From: Streptomyces sp. NRRL F-5123 | Lineage (GTDB): Bacteria; Actinomycetota; Actinomycetes; Streptomycetales; Streptomycetaceae | Length of the DNA stretch: 64,000 nucleotides | Assembly (NCBI RefSeq): GCF_000721495.1 | Contig: NZ_JOHY01000018.1 | Coordinates: 47,331 to 111,330, forward strand | Direction of reading: 5' to 3' | Made by a program: the position numbers and the translations under genes | Shown here: positions 9,817-19,075 of the stretch, piece by piece | Numbering within the stretch: the first letter of the stretch is position 1 | Layout of the letters: each line of letters starts with the position of its first letter | The notes under the pieces: model-generated | The model's database searches: none | What the model was told of the DNA's origin: nothing | Seen by the model: only the letters and a program-made list of their open reading frames with translations

Positions 9817-12648
9817 GTGACGCGGCGGGCAGGCAAGGGCGCGGCGATGACGCTGCGCCTCATCCGCAGGGAGACCCGCGGCGACCTGCCGCTGCTGGTG
9901 TGCCTCGCGGTCCTCGTCCTGGTGCTCGCCGCGCTGTGCGCCTGGGCCCCCGCCCTCGCCGGCCGGCAGGAGGACCGGGCGCTGCGGCAGCGGGTCGAGG
10001 CCGCGCAGGCGCAGACCCCGCTGGTCACCATGAGCACCACCCCCGCGGTCTTCAACGGCCCCCGCGTGGACATCGGCCGGCTGCTCGGCGCCGGCCGCAC
10101 CCTCACCGCCCGGCTCGGCGCACCCGCCGCCGCGCACCTGACCCCCGAGGGCGACGCCGGCTACGACTACAGCCAGGCGGCCCTGACCTTGCCGCACCCG
10201 CCGGACCACACCGTCACCGGCACCCGACTCGCTCTGAGCTACCTGCCGTCCGCGCGGGACCACCTGCGCTACGTCAGCGGCCGCGCGCCCGCCGACAGCA
10301 CGCCGGAGGGCGGCGTACCCCAGGTCGCCCTGTCGCAGGCCACCGCCGCCGCGTTGGGCGTCGGTGCCGGCAGCCGGCTGTCCGTCGACTTCGCCGCGAC
10401 GCCCGACGTGCAGGACACACCGCCGCACGTGACGCTGCTGGTGAGCGGGATCTACCGCCCCACCGGCGGGGCCGGCGGCTACTGGACGGGACGGGAGAGC
10501 CTCGACCGGCCGACCCGCGCCCCCGCCGAGCGCACCGCCGGCACCGTCCTCTCCGTCCGCGGCCTCGTCGGCCGGGACACCGCCGACGTCCTGTCCGGCG
10601 CCGGGGTGCGCGGCCCCCTGGTGACCTGGCAGTTGCGCGCCGACCTGCGCGGGGCGGCACTGGACGAGGCCCGCGCCCTGTCCGGACCACTGGCCGGTCT
10701 CGGCGCCACCCTGAACGCCGACCTGTGCCAGGGGCAGGGCACCGACTTCGTCACCGGCGACGTCATCTGCAGCGTCGCGGGCCAGGCCACCGGGTCCGTG
10801 CTGGTCGTCGACTCCCTGACGCCGCTGCTGGCTTCGTTCACCGCGCAGGACCACCAGGCGAGGGCGCTGGCGGCCTTCGCCGTGGACGCGCTGGCCGCCG
10901 TCGTCCTGGCCACTGTCGTCGTCGCGGTGCGGCTGCTGCTGCTCCGCAGGCGGGCGCACCTGCGGCTGCAGCGCGCGCGGGGCGCGTCCACCGCGCGGCT
11001 GGTGCTGGTGCGCTGCGCCGTGGCGTGGACGGTGGTCCCGGTCGCCGCACTCGCCGGCTGGGCGGTGGGGCGTGGCCTCGCGCCCGGCGGTACGTCCGGG
11101 GCGCCGCGGCCGCTGCCCGCCGCCGTCGCCGCCGCGGTGGTCGCGGCGACGGTGCCGCTGATGACCTGGCTCGCGGTCCGTGAGCCGCGCAGACCCGGCC
11201 GGCCGCGGCCCGCGCGCCGGCGTACGGCCGCACTACGGCGGGCGGTCCTGGAGGTGACGGTGCTGCTCGCGGCGGCGGCCGGGGTGGTCGCGCTCCGCTC
11301 GCAGGGTCCCGACGCGATCCTCGGGGCGGTGCCGGTGCTGGTGGCTCTGGCCGTCGTGGTGGTGCTGCTGCGCTGCTACCCGCCGGCGCTGCGCCTGCTG
11401 CTGCGGCGGACCCGGCGCGGCCGGGGGACGGTTGGCTTCGTCGGCGCGGCCCGCGCCGCGCACGACGCGCCCGCGACCGGGCTCGCCCTGTTCGTCCTGG
11501 TGCTGACGCTGGGCACGGCCGTGTTCGGCGGGCTCGTACAGCGCACGATAGGCGACGGCCTGCCCGGGGGCGCCGCCTGGGCGGCCGGCGCCGACGCGAG
11601 CGCGACCGCGAGCGGGCACGTCACCCCCGCCGGGTCCACCGCCGGGATACGGGCCGCCGTCGAGCAGTTGCACACCGTCAGCCTGGTCCGGCAGGCCGAC
11701 GGGGCGCTGACCACCCGGGCCGCCGTGATCACCGTGGACCCGGGCCGGCTCGTCGCCGTCGCCCCCAGGTCACCGCTGGCCCGCGTCCTGCTGGCCGAGC
11801 TGGGCCCGACACCCGCGGGCCGCCCGGACGCGCACGCCCCGCTGCCGTCCTTCCTCTCCCCCGGCCTGCGGGCGGGTGAGCACGCCGGCGGCTTCACCAC
11901 CTCGCTCGGGGCCGAGGGGCAGCCCACCGTGGACCTGACCTTCGCCCCGGTCGGCACCCTCACCGCAGCCGACCTGCGCGACCCCCTCCTCGGGCCGGTC
12001 ACCGCGCGGATCCCCGCCGGGACACCGCTCCTGGTCACCACCGCCACGGCCGACCGGCTGATGCCGCCGCAGAGCACGGACAGCACCGTCCTCCTCCTGC
12101 GCGGCGACAGCCCGGCCACCGCCACACCTGCCGCGCTGCGGTCGGCGGCGACCCGCGCGCTCGGGCCGCTGGCCCGGATCCGGGTCCGCGCCGAGGAGTT
12201 GAGCGCCCTGCAGGACGACGGCCTCACCCGGGGCCTCGGCACCCTCTACACCACCGCCTCGGCCCTGGCCGCGCTGTCCGGCCTACTCGCCCTCGCCCTG
12301 GAACTGGCCCTCGCCGCCCACGAACGCGGCCGCACCACCGCCTTCCTGCGCACCCTGGGACTCGGCGGCGGGGAAGCGGGGGCGTTGCACCTCCTGCAAC
12401 TGCTACCGCTCGCGGTGGCCTCCGCGGTGGGTGGCACGGTGCTCGGACTGCTCGAACCCCGGCTGACGGCACGGACGTTGGACCTGCGCCAGTTCACCGG
12501 CGGCCCGGCACAGCCCGCGCTGCGTACCGACTACGGGCTGCTCGTCGCGCTGGTCGCCGGCGTGACGGCGCTGGTGCTCGCCGCCGCGGCCACCGAGACC
12601 GTGCTCGCCCGCCGGCGCCGCCTGGGCGCCGCACTCCGGCTGAGCTGA
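9817..12648 (+). CDS. second FtsX-like ABC transporter permease
   Basis: The protein has 943 residues. GTG 9817 follows a strong GGAGGAAGGA (9801-9810). A start at GTG 9787, overlapping the previous stop by four bases, and one at ATG 9847 are alternatives. The layout repeats that of the upstream permease. An N-terminal helix (LLVCLAVLVLVLAALCAWAP) is followed by a long external domain and a central helix bundle (ALAAVVLATVVVAVRLLLL, then RRAHLRLQRARGAS). A second external domain leads to C-terminal FtsX helices (ASALAALSGLLALALELALA, HERGRTTAFLRTLG). The two permeases probably form a heterodimer. The gene ends only 13 bases from the end of the convergent ATPase gene, leaving no room for a terminator between them, so the transcripts probably overlap. 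Confidence 0.82.
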   Translation: MTRRAGKGAAMTLRLIRRETRGDLPLLVCLAVLVLVLAALCAWAPALAGRQEDRALRQRVEAAQAQTPLVTMSTTPAVFNGPRVDIGRLLGAGRTLTARLGAPAAAHLTPEGDAGYDYSQAALTLPHPPDHTVTGTRLALSYLPSARDHLRYVSGRAPADSTPEGGVPQVALSQATAAALGVGAGSRLSVDFAATPDVQDTPPHVTLLVSGIYRPTGGAGGYWTGRESLDRPTRAPAERTAGTVLSVRGLVGRDTADVLSGAGVRGPLVTWQLRADLRGAALDEARALSGPLAGLGATLNADLCQGQGTDFVTGDVICSVAGQATGSVLVVDSLTPLLASFTAQDHQARALAAFAVDALAAVVLATVVVAVRLLLLRRRAHLRLQRARGASTARLVLVRCAVAWTVVPVAALAGWAVGRGLAPGGTSGAPRPLPAAVAAAVVAATVPLMTWLAVREPRRPGRPRPARRRTAALRRAVLEVTVLLAAAAGVVALRSQGPDAILGAVPVLVALAVVVVLLRCYPPALRLLLRRTRRGRGTVGFVGAARAAHDAPATGLALFVLVLTLGTAVFGGLVQRTIGDGLPGGAAWAAGADASATASGHVTPAGSTAGIRAAVEQLHTVSLVRQADGALTTRAAVITVDPGRLVAVAPRSPLARVLLAELGPTPAGRPDAHAPLPSFLSPGLRAGEHAGGFTTSLGAEGQPTVDLTFAPVGTLTAADLRDPLLGPVTARIPAGTPLLVTTATADRLMPPQSTDSTVLLLRGDSPATATPAALRSAATRALGPLARIRVRAEELSALQDDGLTRGLGTLYTTASALAALSGLLALALELALAAHERGRTTAFLRTLGLGGGEAGALHLLQLLPLAVASAVGGTVLGLLEPRLTARTLDLRQFTGGPAQPALRTDYGLLVALVAGVTALVLAAAATETVLARRRRLGAALRLS

Positions 12649-12661
12649 CCGGCCCTCCGGG

Positions 12662-13738
12662 CTACGACACGTCCCGCGCGCCGCCGGGGCTCCCGCCGTC
12701 CTCGGGGCTCCCGGCCTTCTCGGCGTTCTCCGCCTCGGACCTGGCCCGCCGCGCCGCCTCGTCGGGCCATACGCCGATGTGGTCGGTCTCCAGGGCCAAC
12801 CGCACCCGCTTGCGCATGTGCAGGCGTTCGGTGAACTCGCCGGGCAACTGCAGCCGCCCGCTGCCGTCCAGGACCGCGTACTCCTCGGCGGTGAGTACCT
12901 CCACGCCGTCCTCGCCGGTGGCGACCCGTCGCAGCACCTCGGTGGAGGTGCGGCCGTTGCGGATCAGCACGGTGCGCTGGACCTGCTCGGACACCAGCGG
13001 GTCGTGCGTGACGACCACCACCGTGACGCCGAGTTCCTCGTTGGCACGGCGCAACGCCGCGAACACCTCGTCGCTGGTGGCCGTGTCGAGCTCGCCGGTG
13101 GGCTCGTCGGCCAGCAGCACGCGCGGCGCGTTGGCGTTGGCGACGGCGATCGCGACACGCTGCTGCTCACCGCCGGAGAGCATGTCGGGGGTGCGGTCCG
13201 CGCAGTGCGCGACGGACAGCATGCCGAGCAACTCCTCGGTGCGCGCCCGGCGCAGGGACCCCCTGACACCGGTGTACGTCATCGGCAGCATCACGTTCTC
13301 CGCGGCCGTGAGGTACGGCAGCAGGTTGTGCGACGTCTGCTGCCAGACGAAGCCCACCGTCCCGCGCCGGTAGCGCAGCCGGTCGCGGCCCTTCATCGCC
13401 AGCAGGTCGTGCCCGTCCACGGCGGCGGAACCGGCGGTGGGCACGTCCTGCCCGGACAGGATGCCCAGCAGGGTGGACTTCCCGGACCCGGAGGCACCGA
13501 TCACCGCGACCATCTCGCCCTCGGCGACCACCAGGTCGAGCCCCTGCAGCGCCTGTACCTCCACACCCTCGGTCCGGTAGATCCGCACCAGGTTCTCGCA
13601 GACGACCACGCCGTCCTCACGCTGCGGGGCGGCGGCCTCGGCGGCCCGCCGCCGCAGTTCCGCCAGGTCCCGTGCCCCAGTGGGCTGTTCACGAGCTGCC
13701 ACGCGTTCCCCCCGGGGAGTGAAGTCGGTCCCGGCCAT
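12662..13738 (-). CDS. ABC transporter ATP-binding protein (MacB/LolD type) with AbrB-like C-terminal tail
   Basis: This 358-residue ATPase is the probable energy subunit for the two FtsX-like permeases. It has Walker A GASGSGKS (81-88), signature LSGGEQQ (187-193), Walker B VLLADE (207-212) and a switch His at 245. A basic stretch of about 45 residues precedes the domain. After it, residues about 284-325 (VLDGSGRLQLPGEF, then RLHMRKRVRLALE) look like a swapped-hairpin AbrB/SpoVT-type fold, which ordinary LolD-type ATPases of about 230 residues lack. ATG 13738 has GGAG five bases upstream. It is transcribed towards its presumed permeases rather than with them, so it has its own promoter. The AbrB-like reading rests on pattern only. 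Confidence 0.85.
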   Translation of the reverse strand: MAGTDFTPRGERVAAREQPTGARDLAELRRRAAEAAAPQREDGVVVCENLVRIYRTEGVEVQALQGLDLVVAEGEMVAVIGASGSGKSTLLGILSGQDVPTAGSAAVDGHDLLAMKGRDRLRYRRGTVGFVWQQTSHNLLPYLTAAENVMLPMTYTGVRGSLRRARTEELLGMLSVAHCADRTPDMLSGGEQQRVAIAVANANAPRVLLADEPTGELDTATSDEVFAALRRANEELGVTVVVVTHDPLVSEQVQRTVLIRNGRTSTEVLRRVATGEDGVEVLTAEEYAVLDGSGRLQLPGEFTERLHMRKRVRLALETDHIGVWPDEAARRARSEAENAEKAGSPEDGGSPGGARDVS

Positions 13739-14090
13739 TGTCTCCGGTCCGTCCGACCGCCGCGGACGAGGGGCGTACCGGCCCTGTACCGGTGCCGGCG
13801 CACAGCCAACCCCCTTACTGCAACGGTTCGTTCGTCATGCCGAACCAAGGCGGAGACCCCGTTGCGCAGCCACGAAGAAGGTGACGGGGGGAATGGCGCT
13901 GCACGGCTGTTGACCGGCGGGTCCGGAGGCAACACAATCGTGGGAGCGCTCCCACGCGTTGCGATTCTGCGCGTCCGTGCCCTCCCCCCCCACTCTTGGC
14001 CGCGACACAGCGCACAGCGAGCACCTGCCGGGCCCTCCGATGCCCTTGCCGGTGCTCCTGCCGGTGCAGCCGGCCGCCGAGAAGGAGACC
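13739..14090. promoter_or_regulatory. divergent control region with CebR operator
   Basis: This 352-base region separates the ATPase gene (left) from the GH44 gene (right). It holds a CebR-type operator at 13941-13954. It also holds a GGTTCG/CGAACC dyad (13825-13830 and 13841-13846) closer to the ATPase. I see no gene in it. Confidence 0.65.
13941..13954. promoter_or_regulatory. CebR operator (TGGGAGCGCTCCCA)
   Basis: This is an exact match to the 14-base palindrome bound by CebR, the LacI-family cello-oligosaccharide-responsive repressor of Streptomyces. The symmetry extends to CGTGGGAGCGCTCCCACG (13939-13956). It lies 136 bases before the GH44 start and predicts induction by cellobiose or cellotriose. 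Confidence 0.88.
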
Positions 14091-16469
14091 ATGCGTAAGA
14101 AACTCAAGGCTGTCGGCCTGACCACGGTGGCGGTACTGCTGGCAGGTGTCGGTACGGTCCAGGCCGCGGGTGCCGGCCCGGCGGCGTCCAGCGGGGCCGC
14201 CACGGCCGGCCCGGCGCTCACGGTGGACACCACCACCGGGCGGCACGCCATCGACCCCCACGTCTACGGCATCAACTTCCCCGACGAGGCTCTGGCCCAG
14301 GAGCTCCACCTGCCGGTGGGCCGCTGGGGCGGCAACGCGACCACCCGCTACAACTACACCAACGACTCCTACAACGCCGGGTCCGACTGGTACTTCGAGG
14401 ACCTGCACTACGACAACGACGTCTCGGCGCTCCCCGCGGGATCGCAGGCCGACAAGTTCGTCGAACAGAACCGCAGGACCGGCACCGACACCCTCATGAC
14501 CGTGCCGATGATCGGCTGGACCGCGGCCGGCCGCGACAACGGGTGCGGCTTCAGCATCGCGGAATACGGGCCCCAGCAGGACAGCGACTCCCAGTGGCGC
14601 CCGGACTGCGGCAACGGCAAGAAGCCCGACGGCAGCCTGGTCACCGGCAACGACCCGGCCGAGACGAGCGTGCAAGCGGGCCCGGACTTCGTCAAGGGCT
14701 GGGTGCAGTACCTCGACGGCACCTACGGCACCGCGGACGACGGCGGGGTGCGGTTCTACGACCTGGACAACGAACCGGACCTGTGGCACAGCACCCACCG
14801 CGACGTCCACCCGGCCGGGGCGAGCTACGACGAACTGCGCGACAGCACGTACGCCACCGGTGCCGCGATCAAGGACGCCGACCCCGCCGCGCAGACCCTC
14901 GGCCCGGTCGGCTGGGGCTTCAACTCGCTGATCTACTCGGGGCTGGACCAGGAGAAGTGCAGCGAGCAGGGCGGCAACTGCTGGTCGAACCCGCCCGACC
15001 GCGCCGCCCACGGCGGGGTGGAGTTCGCGCCCTGGTACCTGCAGCAGATGAACGCCTACGAGCAGGAGCACGGCCGCCGCATCCTGGACTACTTCGACGA
15101 GCACATCTACCCGCAGCAGTCCGGCGTCTCCGGCAGCGCGGACGACGCCGCGACCCAGGCCCTGCGTCTGCGCTCGACCCGGCAGCTGTGGGACCCCTCC
15201 TACGTCGACGAGAGCTGGATCAACCAGCCGATCCAGTTCATCCCCCGCATGCGCTCGCTGGTCGACCAGAACTACCCCGGCACCAAGCTGGCCATCTCCG
15301 AGTACAACTGGGGCGCGCTGGACCACATCGACGGCGGCCTGGCCCAGGCCGACGTGCTCGGCATCTTCGGACGCGAGGGACTGGACCTGGCCACCTTGTG
15401 GTCACCGCCCAAGGCAACCGACCCCGGGGCCTTCGCCTTCCGCATGTACCGCAACTACGACGGCAACGGCGGCAGTTTCGGTGACACAGGTGTGCACGCC
15501 GCCAGCGCCGACCAGGACGCGCTGTCGGTCTACGCGGCAGAACGCAGCACGGACCACGCCACCACGGTCATGGTCGTCAACAAGACCACGGGCGACCTGA
15601 CGGCCCCGGTCACCCTCACCACCGGCACGACCCTGCCCACCGCCGCGCAGGTCTACCGCTACGGGCAGGCGGACCCGACCGCGATCCAGCACGCGGCCGA
15701 CCAGCCGCTGGACGGCGGCTCGTTCACGGCGACCTTCCCCGCGTACTCCATCACCGAGTACGTCATCCCGGCGGGGTCGGCGCAAGCCACGCCGCCGTCC
15801 GCGCCCGGCACGCCCACCGCCTCGGCGATCGGCTCCGACCACGTCACCCTGGCCTGGCCGGCCGCTACTCCCGGAACCGCGCCCCTGGCGGACTACCGCG
15901 TCTACACCGGCGACCCGGCAACCACGGCGCCGCTGGCGACCGTCGCCGCACCGGCCACCACCGCCACCCTCACCGGCCTGACCCCGGCCACCACGTACAC
16001 CCTCCGGGTCGTCGCCACCGATACCGCCGGCCGCAGCTCACCGCCCTCGGCGCCGGTCCAGGTCACCACCGGCCCGGCGGCCACCAGCAGCTGCACCGTC
16101 AGCTACGCGCTCAGCAGCGACTGGGGCAGCGGCTTCACGGCAAGCATCACGATCACCAACAAGGCCGCCGCGGTCAACGGCTGGCGCCTCGGCTTCACGT
16201 TCCCCGGCAACCAGAAGGTCACACAGGGCTGGAGCGGGACCTGGTCGCAGAACGGGACCTCGGTCACCGTCAACGACGCGGGCTGGAACGCTTCCCTGCC
16301 CACCGGAGCCGGCACCACGATCGGTTTCAACGGCTCCTACAGCGGCGCCAACACCGCCCCCGGCGCCTTCACCCTCAACGGCGCCCCCTGCACTGCGGCC
16401 GGTACCGCAGCAGCGGCAGCTCTGCCCCGGGCCACCGGACACGCGTCCCCCGGTAACGCCGTGCACTGA
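14091..16469 (+). CDS. secreted GH44 endoglucanase/xyloglucanase with Fn3 and CBM2
   Basis: The protein has 792 residues. ATG 14091 directly follows GAAGGAGACC; the frame is open upstream but this is the only start that leads straight into a signal peptide (RKKLKAVGLTTVAVLLAGVG, cleavage near AQAAGA). The GH44 TIM barrel and accessory beta domain cover about residues 40-565. The acid/base is E228 in LDNEPDLWH and the nucleophile is E404 in LAISEYNWG. A fibronectin type III linker domain (about 568-665) and a C-terminal CBM2 (about 670-765; SCTVSYALSSDWGSGF, with W residues for flat cellulose binding) follow. GH44 enzymes cut beta-1,4-glucan and xyloglucan. Together with the upstream CebR box, this places it in the extracellular cellulolytic set. 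A strong terminator follows. Confidence 0.9.
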   Translation: MRKKLKAVGLTTVAVLLAGVGTVQAAGAGPAASSGAATAGPALTVDTTTGRHAIDPHVYGINFPDEALAQELHLPVGRWGGNATTRYNYTNDSYNAGSDWYFEDLHYDNDVSALPAGSQADKFVEQNRRTGTDTLMTVPMIGWTAAGRDNGCGFSIAEYGPQQDSDSQWRPDCGNGKKPDGSLVTGNDPAETSVQAGPDFVKGWVQYLDGTYGTADDGGVRFYDLDNEPDLWHSTHRDVHPAGASYDELRDSTYATGAAIKDADPAAQTLGPVGWGFNSLIYSGLDQEKCSEQGGNCWSNPPDRAAHGGVEFAPWYLQQMNAYEQEHGRRILDYFDEHIYPQQSGVSGSADDAATQALRLRSTRQLWDPSYVDESWINQPIQFIPRMRSLVDQNYPGTKLAISEYNWGALDHIDGGLAQADVLGIFGREGLDLATLWSPPKATDPGAFAFRMYRNYDGNGGSFGDTGVHAASADQDALSVYAAERSTDHATTVMVVNKTTGDLTAPVTLTTGTTLPTAAQVYRYGQADPTAIQHAADQPLDGGSFTATFPAYSITEYVIPAGSAQATPPSAPGTPTASAIGSDHVTLAWPAATPGTAPLADYRVYTGDPATTAPLATVAAPATTATLTGLTPATTYTLRVVATDTAGRSSPPSAPVQVTTGPAATSSCTVSYALSSDWGSGFTASITITNKAAAVNGWRLGFTFPGNQKVTQGWSGTWSQNGTSVTVNDAGWNASLPTGAGTTIGFNGSYSGANTAPGAFTLNGAPCTAAGTAAAAALPRATGHASPGNAVH

Positions 16470-16474
16470 CCGTC

Positions 16475-16524
16475 GGACGGCCGTCCGCTCCGCACCCCCC
16501 TCGTCGCGGAGCGGACGGCCGTCC
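16475..16524 (+). terminator. strong hairpin terminator after the GH44 gene
   Basis: The perfect 19-base arms are 16475-16493 (GGACGGCCGTCCGCTCCGC) and 16506-16524, around a 12-base loop. The hairpin starts six bases after the stop codon. Confidence 0.85.
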
Positions 16525-16736
16525 GGCCCGCCGGCCATCAGCACCAGGTGTTCGGACGTCGTCACGCCCGCTCCTCGGCTCCGGCCTGACCGACACGGCC
16601 CTTCCACTCAGCAACGCGCACAGTGCGCACCGCCCCTCAGGCTCGGCCGCACGGGCGCACACCCGCCGCCGGCGGGTCCGGAGCGGTCGGACACGCGGTG
16701 AGCCCCGGCTCACGGCACCTTGTCGCGGGCCCGGGC

Positions 16737-17429
16737 TCAGTCACCGCCCCCGGCGAGCCCGGCCCGATATGCCAGGACCACCGCCTGGACGCGGTCGCGG
16801 AGGTCGAGTTTGGTGAGGATGCGTGAGACATAGGTCTTGACGGTCTCCGGGCTGAGCACCAGCTCGGTGGCGATCTCCGCGTTCGACAGGCCCTCGCTGA
16901 CGAGGAGGAGCACCTCGTGCTCGCGGGGCGTGAGCACCTTCAGGCGCTCGCGCTCCGGCGACGGCGGGGCGGCAGAGGGGCGTACGCGTTCGGCGAAGCG
17001 GCCGATCAGGGTACGGGTGACGGCGGGGGCGAGCAGGGACTCACCGCGGGCGACCGTGCGTACGGCGTTGACCAGTTCGGGCGGCGGGGCGTCCTTCAGG
17101 ATGAAGCCGCTGGCGCCGGCGCGCAGTGCCTCGTAGACGTACTCGTCGACGTTGAAGGTCGTGACGACGAGGATCTTCGCGGGGCTGGGGGAATCGGGGC
17201 CGGCCAGGTGGCGGGTGGCCTCGATGCCGTCGAGCAGCGGCATGCGGATGTCCATGACCACGACGTCCGGCCGGAGCTCCTCCGCCCTGCGGATGCCCTC
17301 CCTGCCGTCGGTGGCCTCCCCCACGACTTCCATGTCGTCCTGGGCGGAGAAGATCGTGACGAATCCGGCCCGGACGAGAGCCTGGTCCTCGCAGACCAGA
17401 ACCCTGATGGCAGGGAACGGCACGCTCAT
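16737..17429 (-). CDS. NarL/LuxR-family response regulator
   Basis: The protein has 230 residues. The receiver domain (about 8-125) has the acidic pair E14/D15, phospho-acceptor D60 in VVVMDIRMP and the conserved Lys in GFILKDA. The C-terminal LuxR helix-turn-helix (LTPREHEVLLLVSEGLSNAE) covers about 165-225. The start codon overlaps the stop of the sensor kinase gene by four bases (ATGA), so the two are translationally coupled and form a cognate pair. Targets are unknown. Confidence 0.92.
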   Translation of the reverse strand: MSVPFPAIRVLVCEDQALVRAGFVTIFSAQDDMEVVGEATDGREGIRRAEELRPDVVVMDIRMPLLDGIEATRHLAGPDSPSPAKILVVTTFNVDEYVYEALRAGASGFILKDAPPPELVNAVRTVARGESLLAPAVTRTLIGRFAERVRPSAAPPSPERERLKVLTPREHEVLLLVSEGLSNAEIATELVLSPETVKTYVSRILTKLDLRDRVQAVVLAYRAGLAGGGD

Positions 17430-18751
17430 GCGGCGCCCCCCGCCGGTATGCGCGCGTACACGCGGAAGCCGCCCTCCTGAAGGGGCCCCGCCGCGAACTC
17501 TCCACCCAGCATCTCCACCCGTTCCCGCAGACCGGTCAGGCCGCGGCCCCCGGAGACGTGCGCGCCACCGTGGCGGAGGGCGGGCGCGTCGGCCGCGCCG
17601 CCGGCCGTACCGGCGGTGGTGACCTCGACGTCCGTCCAGGCGGGGGTGTGCGCGAGCCGTACCAGCGTCCGCTCGCCCGCGGCGTACTTCGCCGCGTTGG
17701 TCAAGGACTCCTGTACGACCCGGTAGGTTGCGAGTCGGACATTCGTGGCCGTGTCCGCCGGCTCTCCGTCCTCGACCAGCTCGATCGGCTGGCCACCCGC
17801 CCGCGCCTGCTCCACCAGGCCGGGCAACCGGCCCGGCATCGGCGCCCGGGACGCCGACTCGCCGGTCGCCTCCAGCACGTCGAGCAGGAACCGGAGTTCG
17901 GCCAGGGCGGTGCGGCCGGTGCCGGTTATGGCCTCAAGTGCCCTCCCGACCCGGTCCGGTGACGCGGTGAGGTACTGCGCCGCGCCGGCCTGCACCACCA
18001 TCGCCGTGACATGGTGGGTCACCACGTCGTGCAACTCCCTTGCCATACGGCTGCGTTCCTCCGCGATGGCCGCCTGCGCGGACAGCCGCCGGCGCTCGGC
18101 CTCGTGCGCCCGCCGCCCGCGCACCACCGCGCCCAGGCTCCACATGGCTGTCAGGGCGACGTAGAAGACCACGAAGTCGGTCCAGGTGTTGGGCGAGCCC
18201 AGTGCGTGCAGCGTGACCCCGAAGACCAGGTATCCGCCCGTCGCCGCCAACGGCGCCGCCTGCCGGTGGTGTTGCTGGTGGGCGCCCACCGAGTACAGCG
18301 CGATGTAGAGCCCCAGGCTGGCGAAGGTCGGCGGGTAGCCGAGGCACTCGTGGACCGCGAAAGAGATCCCCACCGCCGCGAGGCAGACGGTCGGCCACCG
18401 GGTACGCACCGCGAGCGGCAGCGCCTGCCCCAGGGCCCACAACACGCCCGCGGCGGAGGCACGGTGGGTGGGAAGGTCGCCGAACTGCGCCCCGATCCGC
18501 GCGAGTGGCTCCGCGAACGACAGCACCGTGAAGACGACCGCGAACTCGCGGTCCCTGGTGGCCACGGGGCGTGATCCCCACCACCGGGACAGCACGCGGA
18601 GCCGGAGTGGCGCGCCGGACCACGGGCGTACGCGTACCGAACGGCTGACGTCCGGCGCATGCGCCTCGCCTTCCGGCCGCGGATCACGGGCGGGGTCCGC
18701 GGGGAGGGGGGACGCGGGGCGTAGTGATGATCGGGCTGACTGGTCGTCCAT
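17426..18751 (-). CDS. two-component sensor histidine kinase (HisKA_3 / NarX-like)
   Basis: The protein has 441 residues. ATG 18751 (MDDQSARSSLRP) is chosen because the open frame upstream has no protein-like composition. The N-terminal half has several membrane helices (for example AVVFTVLSFAEPLARIG, FASLGLYIALYSVGA, FVVFYVALTAMWSLGAVV). It has no large external loop, as in intramembrane-sensing kinases. The phospho-acceptor His lies in RELHDVVTHHVTAM of the HisKA_3 domain. The HATPase_c domain shows ESLTNAAKYA (N box) and GRGLTGLRERVEMLGG (G box). It phosphorylates the response regulator encoded immediately downstream with a four-base overlap. The signal is unknown. Confidence 0.9.
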   Translation of the reverse strand: MDDQSARSSLRPASPLPADPARDPRPEGEAHAPDVSRSVRVRPWSGAPLRLRVLSRWWGSRPVATRDREFAVVFTVLSFAEPLARIGAQFGDLPTHRASAAGVLWALGQALPLAVRTRWPTVCLAAVGISFAVHECLGYPPTFASLGLYIALYSVGAHQQHHRQAAPLAATGGYLVFGVTLHALGSPNTWTDFVVFYVALTAMWSLGAVVRGRRAHEAERRRLSAQAAIAEERSRMARELHDVVTHHVTAMVVQAGAAQYLTASPDRVGRALEAITGTGRTALAELRFLLDVLEATGESASRAPMPGRLPGLVEQARAGGQPIELVEDGEPADTATNVRLATYRVVQESLTNAAKYAAGERTLVRLAHTPAWTDVEVTTAGTAGGAADAPALRHGGAHVSGGRGLTGLRERVEMLGGEFAAGPLQEGGFRVYARIPAGGAA

Positions 18752-19075
18752 CGTCGTCCACGTTCTGGTAGTTGCCGCGGTCGCTCCGGCCGAGCGGTAC
18801 GGGAGCCGGGTCTTCGTACCCGGCCGCGGTTCGGGGCACGTCGCGGTCGGGTCCTTCCGGCATGCGAGGCCGGAAGGACCCCGCACGTGACCGTAGCGCC
18901 CGTCGGCAAAGACGGTGTCCCCCGTGGGGGAACAGCCGGGTAGCTCCCTCGGGGGACCGGCGGATGCGGCAGGTGCCCACCGCAAGGTGACGCCCCGCGG
19001 TGGTCACGACCCGTAGTTTTCCGTCCTCGGGAGCGAAGAAGCGCTCACCGTGAGCAGGCATTCGAGGAGCTATCC
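18752..19075. other. intergenic region with two hairpins
   Basis: This 324-base gap lies between divergent genes and no gene is visible. Two inverted repeats occur: GCCGGGT/ACCCGGC (18805-18811 and 18818-18824) and GGGTCCTTCCGGC/GCCGGAAGGACCC (18849-18861 and 18869-18881, 7-base loop). On the minus strand they would lie in the leader of the kinase mRNA. Confidence 0.5.
18849..18881. promoter_or_regulatory. strong inverted repeat in the kinase/protease divergent region
   Basis: Perfect 13-base arms surround a 7-base loop, about 100 bases upstream of the kinase start. It could be an attenuator, a terminator of an upstream leader transcript or an operator. The sequence does not decide between these. 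Confidence 0.45.
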
